Assembly (NCBI GenBank): GCA_945787295.1
Contig: CALZHQ010000011.1
Location: forward strand, 1 to 39,983
DNA: 39,983 nucleotides
DNA from: an uncultured Desulfuromonadales bacterium
GTDB taxonomy: Bacteria > Desulfobacterota > Desulfuromonadia > Desulfuromonadales > Geopsychrobacteraceae
Reading direction: 5' to 3'
Below, piece after piece: positions 36,729 through 39,983 of the stretch; the stretch's first letter is position 1; each line of letters begins with the position of its first letter. A program made the translations under genes and the position numbers. The notes under the pieces are model-generated. The model saw only the letters and a program-made list of their open reading frames with translations, was not told the DNA's origin and did no database searches.

Positions 36729-39700
36729 ACAGTGCCGTAAAATGGATGGCCAAAAATCACGTGGCCGCCAACCTGTTGATGGTAGCACTGATCCTCGGTG
36801 GCATCATTATGGGGCCGAGTATCAAGCAGGAAATTTTCCCCGAGGTCTCCCTCGACCGGGTTTCCGTCGTCGTCGCCTATCCCGGGGCCGGACCGGAAGA
36901 GGTCGAAGAAGGGATCATTTTTAAAATCGAGGAAAGCCTGACCGCCGTCGATGGCATCAAGCAGATGAAAGCAACCGCCAACGAGGGCTCCGGCTCGGTG
37001 ATTGCCGAAGTTTATGCCGACGAAGATGTCGATCTGGTTTTGCAGGATATCAAAAGTGAAATTGACCGCATCAGTACCTTCCCGGAGGACGCTGAGAAAC
37101 CGGTCATCAGTAAACTTTCCAACCGCCGTGAAGTTATTTCGGTGGCACTCTACGGAGATATTTCAGAACATATCTTACGCGAACAGGCCGAGTTGATCCG
37201 TGATGAACTGCTCGAATTACCCGATATCACTCAGGTTGACCTGAGCGGTGTCCGCCCTTTCGAAATCAGCATTGAAATTCCGGAAGAAACCCTGCGCCGC
37301 TACAACCTGACTCTTGACCAGGTGGCCAGCCGCATCCGCGCGGCGTCCCTGGACCTGCCCGGCGGGACCGTCAAGACCAGTGGCGGAGAGATTCTATTGC
37401 GCACCAAAGAGCGCCGTTACTGGGGCCCGGAATACGCCGACATCGTTATTATCGGCAAAGCCGATGGCAGCCAGGTTCGACTGGGAGACATCGCCAACGT
37501 TGTCGACGGTTTTGCAGACAGCGAAACCTACGGACATTTTGACGGCAAACCGGCTGCGCTGGTGCAAATCTTCCGGATTGGCGAACAGAAACCGACCGAA
37601 ATTTCCGAGCGGGTGCTTGCTTACGTTGAGCAAAAACAGGGCAGCCTGCCAGACAGCCTGCAACTGGCGATCTGGAATGACACCACGGAAATTTTCAACA
37701 GCCGTATGAACTTGCTGCAAAAAAATGCCCTGCTCGGGCTCGGCCTGGTCGTTATCATCCTCGGCCTGTTTCTGGAGATCCGGCTGGCCGCCTGGGTCAT
37801 GCTCGGCATCCCTATTTCTTTTTTCGGCACCCTGTTCGTCATGCCCTGGCTCGGGGTTTCGATCAACATGATCTCCCTGTTCGCCTTCATCCTGGCACTG
37901 GGAATAATTGTTGATGATGCCATCGTCGTCGGGGAAAACATCTTTGAACATCGGCAACGGGGAAAACCCTACGCCAAAGCCGCCATTGATGGAGCTCTGG
38001 AGGTTGCCATCCCGGTCACCTTCTCCATTTTAACTACCGTCGCAGCTTTCTTACCGTTGATTTATGTCAGCGGAATGATGGGTAAGTTCATCAGCGTTAT
38101 CCCGATTATCGTTATCACCCTGCTGCTGATGTCGTTGATTGAATCCCTGTTGGTCCTGCCCGCGCACCTCAGTGTCGGCAAGCCACGGCCCCAAAACGGT
38201 GGACTCCTTGGGAAAATCGACAAGGTCCGGCGGCAGTTTGGTGTTGGTCTGGAGCGTTTTATCAGCGGCCCCTACTTGAAGGTTCTGAAACTTAATCTCA
38301 AGTTTCGCTACGCCTCGTTGGCCATCGGCCTCGCGGCGCTATTGTTAACTATCGGGATCGTCAAGGGCGGCTTGGTCAAATTCACCTTTATGCCGGAAGT
38401 TGACGGCGACAAAATCACCGTCGCCATCCAGATGAATCGCGGCGTTCCGGTCGAAGAAACCGGCCGGGTTGCCAATTTCATCCTGCAAAAAGGGATGGAA
38501 ACCGTCGCCGAGTATGATGCAGAAAGACCCGACGGAGACAGTATCCTGCGCAATATCTATAGTGTCGTCGGTGGCTCGGTTTCCGGCGGTGGGGGACCCG
38601 TTGGCAGTTCCTCATCCTCTGCGACTTATCTCAGCAATATCTCCATGTTTTTAACCGAGAGCGAAGCGCGCGGTATCCCGGCGACAGAGATTTCCGCTGC
38701 CTGGCGGAAAAAGGTCGGCGACATCCCCGGTCTCGATTCACTGACCTTCAAATCCAACCTGATGCAGCTCGGAGCCAATATCGATGTCCTGCTGGCGCAC
38801 AAGGATTTTTCCGCACTGGAGCAATCGTCCGAACGGATTCGTGAAGCCCTCGCAGCCTATCAGGGCGTCAGCGATATCGAAGATTCTTACGCCCGGGGCA
38901 AACGGGAGATAAAGCTCAAACTTAAACCGGCAGCCCGCACCCTGGGGATTACCGAAACCGAATTGGGCCGACAGGTTCGAGCGGCTTTTTATGGCGCCGA
39001 AGCCTTACGCCTGCAACGTGGCCGCAATGAGATCAAGGTCATGGTTCGCTATCCCGATGCCGATCGCCGTGAACTGTGGAATTTCGAAAGCATGCGGATC
39101 CGCACCCCGAACGGTCAGGAGATCCCGCTGGCCCAGGCGGCGGAGATTATCGAGGGGTATGGCTTCTCCGAAATTAACCGTACCGATCGTAAACGCGTTA
39201 TCAACGTTTCAGCCAGCGTGGATGGAGAACAGGCCAACGCTCAGGAAATCATCTCCGACCTGAAGCAAAACCTGTTACCTCAACTGGTGCGAAACTATCC
39301 GGGACTCACCTGGGACATGGAAGGCGAAGAAAAAGAGCGCCGTGATTCTTTGGGTAGCATGCTCGGCGGTTTCAAACTGGCGCTGATCGCCATCTTCACC
39401 CTGTTGGCGATCCCCTTCCGCAGCTACACCCAGCCGCTGCTGATCATGGCAGCAATCCCCTTCGGGATGATCGGCGCGGTCCTTGGCCACATCGTCATGG
39501 GCTACAATCTGAGCATGCTCAGCATGTTCGGTCTGGTCGCGCTCTCGGGAGTGGTCATCAATGACTCGCTACTGTTGATCGATAAAACCAACCGGAACCG
39601 ACGCGATGGGATACCGCTTTACGAAGCGATTGTCTCTGCCGGGACACGCCGCTTTCGGCCTATTGTTCTGACTTCGCTAACGACCTTTTTCGGCCTGATG

Positions 39701-39901
39701 CCGATGATCCTGGAAACCAGCGTGCAGGCGAAATTCCTGATTCCGATGGCGATTTCCCTCGGTTTCGGCATCCTCTTCGGCACCGGTATCATCCTGCTGT
39801 TGATCCCAGCGCTGTATCTGATTCTGGAAGATGTGCGACAATTGATCGGCCTGAAAGATAGCTACGCCGAGCCGTTACCAGAGATAGATTCTGGCAACTA
39901 A
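36725..39901 (+). CDS. RND-family efflux pump, inner-membrane component (HAE1-like)
   Basis: The 1058-residue proton-driven transporter has the duplicated RND layout: first helix at 14-35, a large periplasmic loop, helices 2-6, a second large loop and helices 8-12. The proton-relay aspartate pair is visible in LGIIVDDAIVVGENIFEHR. GLVALSGVVINDSLLLIDK marks the second half. A Gly/Ser-rich insertion (GGSVSGGGGPVGSSSSSAT) sits in the second periplasmic loop. The RND type is closer to the hydrophobe/amphiphile group (HAE) than to the heavy-metal CusA type, because no Met-rich or metal ligands are seen; the drug range cannot be inferred. Confidence 0.95.
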   Translation: MNSAVKWMAKNHVAANLLMVALILGGIIMGPSIKQEIFPEVSLDRVSVVVAYPGAGPEEVEEGIIFKIEESLTAVDGIKQMKATANEGSGSVIAEVYADEDVDLVLQDIKSEIDRISTFPEDAEKPVISKLSNRREVISVALYGDISEHILREQAELIRDELLELPDITQVDLSGVRPFEISIEIPEETLRRYNLTLDQVASRIRAASLDLPGGTVKTSGGEILLRTKERRYWGPEYADIVIIGKADGSQVRLGDIANVVDGFADSETYGHFDGKPAALVQIFRIGEQKPTEISERVLAYVEQKQGSLPDSLQLAIWNDTTEIFNSRMNLLQKNALLGLGLVVIILGLFLEIRLAAWVMLGIPISFFGTLFVMPWLGVSINMISLFAFILALGIIVDDAIVVGENIFEHRQRGKPYAKAAIDGALEVAIPVTFSILTTVAAFLPLIYVSGMMGKFISVIPIIVITLLLMSLIESLLVLPAHLSVGKPRPQNGGLLGKIDKVRRQFGVGLERFISGPYLKVLKLNLKFRYASLAIGLAALLLTIGIVKGGLVKFTFMPEVDGDKITVAIQMNRGVPVEETGRVANFILQKGMETVAEYDAERPDGDSILRNIYSVVGGSVSGGGGPVGSSSSSATYLSNISMFLTESEARGIPATEISAAWRKKVGDIPGLDSLTFKSNLMQLGANIDVLLAHKDFSALEQSSERIREALAAYQGVSDIEDSYARGKREIKLKLKPAARTLGITETELGRQVRAAFYGAEALRLQRGRNEIKVMVRYPDADRRELWNFESMRIRTPNGQEIPLAQAAEIIEGYGFSEINRTDRKRVINVSASVDGEQANAQEIISDLKQNLLPQLVRNYPGLTWDMEGEEKERRDSLGSMLGGFKLALIAIFTLLAIPFRSYTQPLLIMAAIPFGMIGAVLGHIVMGYNLSMLSMFGLVALSGVVINDSLLLIDKTNRNRRDGIPLYEAIVSAGTRRFRPIVLTSLTTFFGLMPMILETSVQAKFLIPMAISLGFGILFGTGIILLLIPALYLILEDVRQLIGLKDSYAEPLPEIDSGN

Positions 39902-39909
39902 TGACAAGA

Positions 39910-39938
39910 CCGGGCAGCCCGAAACCCGGGCTGCCCGG
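39910..39938 (+). terminator. Strong hairpin after the RND operon
   Basis: CCGGGCAGCCCG (39910-39921) pairs with CGGGCTGCCCGG (39927-39938) across a five-base loop. The T-run afterwards is weak, but placement nine bases past the operon stop supports termination. Confidence 0.7.
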
Positions 39939-39983
39939 CACCTTAACTTGACATTCAGCGAATTAATTCGTGGGAGAGCCAGT

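Overview
The window looks like chromosomal sequence from an anaerobic or microaerophilic Gram-negative bacterium, most likely a marine or brackish member of the Desulfuromonadales (Desulfuromonas/Geopsychrobacter/Pelobacter type). The grounds are a small triheme c7-type cytochrome, a glycyl radical enzyme with its activase, a bacteriohemerythrin, an HDOD-EAL regulator, sigma-54 style promoters, a glucosylglycerate osmolyte module and outer-membrane efflux machinery. The taxonomic call is inference from gene content only. Coding regions are mostly GC-rich. No rRNA, tRNA, CRISPR array, transposase or phage gene was seen.

Layout. 1-2901: 3' part of a HypD-like glycyl radical enzyme and its radical-SAM activase, separated by about 515 bp that hold a pair of structured repeat elements. 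2902-6887: a sigma-54-type promoter, a small ORF that runs into a MATE/ANKH-like transporter in another frame, two overlapping EamA permeases and a 43-residue membrane protein. 7102-10554: a hybrid histidine kinase with a periplasmic solute-binding sensor domain, a convergent class I glutamine amidotransferase and a 73-residue membrane protein. 10755-16636: glutamate synthase large and small subunits (gltB, gltD). 16734-18579: a more AT-rich patch with a LysE-type exporter and three small secreted proteins, one of them phospholipase A2-like. 18618-23933: glycerate kinase, a HAD phosphatase of the glucosyl/mannosyl-3-phosphoglycerate type and a GT81-type glucosyl-3-phosphoglycerate synthase, facing a GH13_18 phosphorylase across a second pair of the same repeat elements. 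24059-30427: triheme cytochrome, EAL-HDOD protein, RNase Z-like metallo-hydrolase, MsrB, M23 lipoprotein, hemerythrin, a zinc-ribbon protein and an AI-2E permease. 30524-33304 (minus strand): a sigma-54-type promoter, then PII (GlnB/GlnK), AmtB and a TorF-like outer-membrane protein. 33443-39938: TetR regulator with a candidate operator, then a tripartite RND efflux operon (outer-membrane lipoprotein, periplasmic adaptor, RND pump) closed by a strong hairpin.

How the genes work together. Ammonium uptake (PII-AmtB-outer-membrane protein) and glutamate synthase form the nitrogen side. Glycerate kinase, synthase and phosphatase would make glucosylglycerate, a compatible solute; the facing GH13_18 enzyme could phosphorolyse it to glucose-1-phosphate and glycerate, and the kinase would return glycerate to 3-phosphoglycerate, giving a closed osmolyte cycle. 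The most unusual structure is the intergenic repeat family (1521-1966 and 21729-22175): four copies of a multi-hairpin element in two inverted pairs of opposite arrangement. The hairpin stems differ in sequence between copies but keep their pairing, which suggests selection on a folded RNA or DNA structure.
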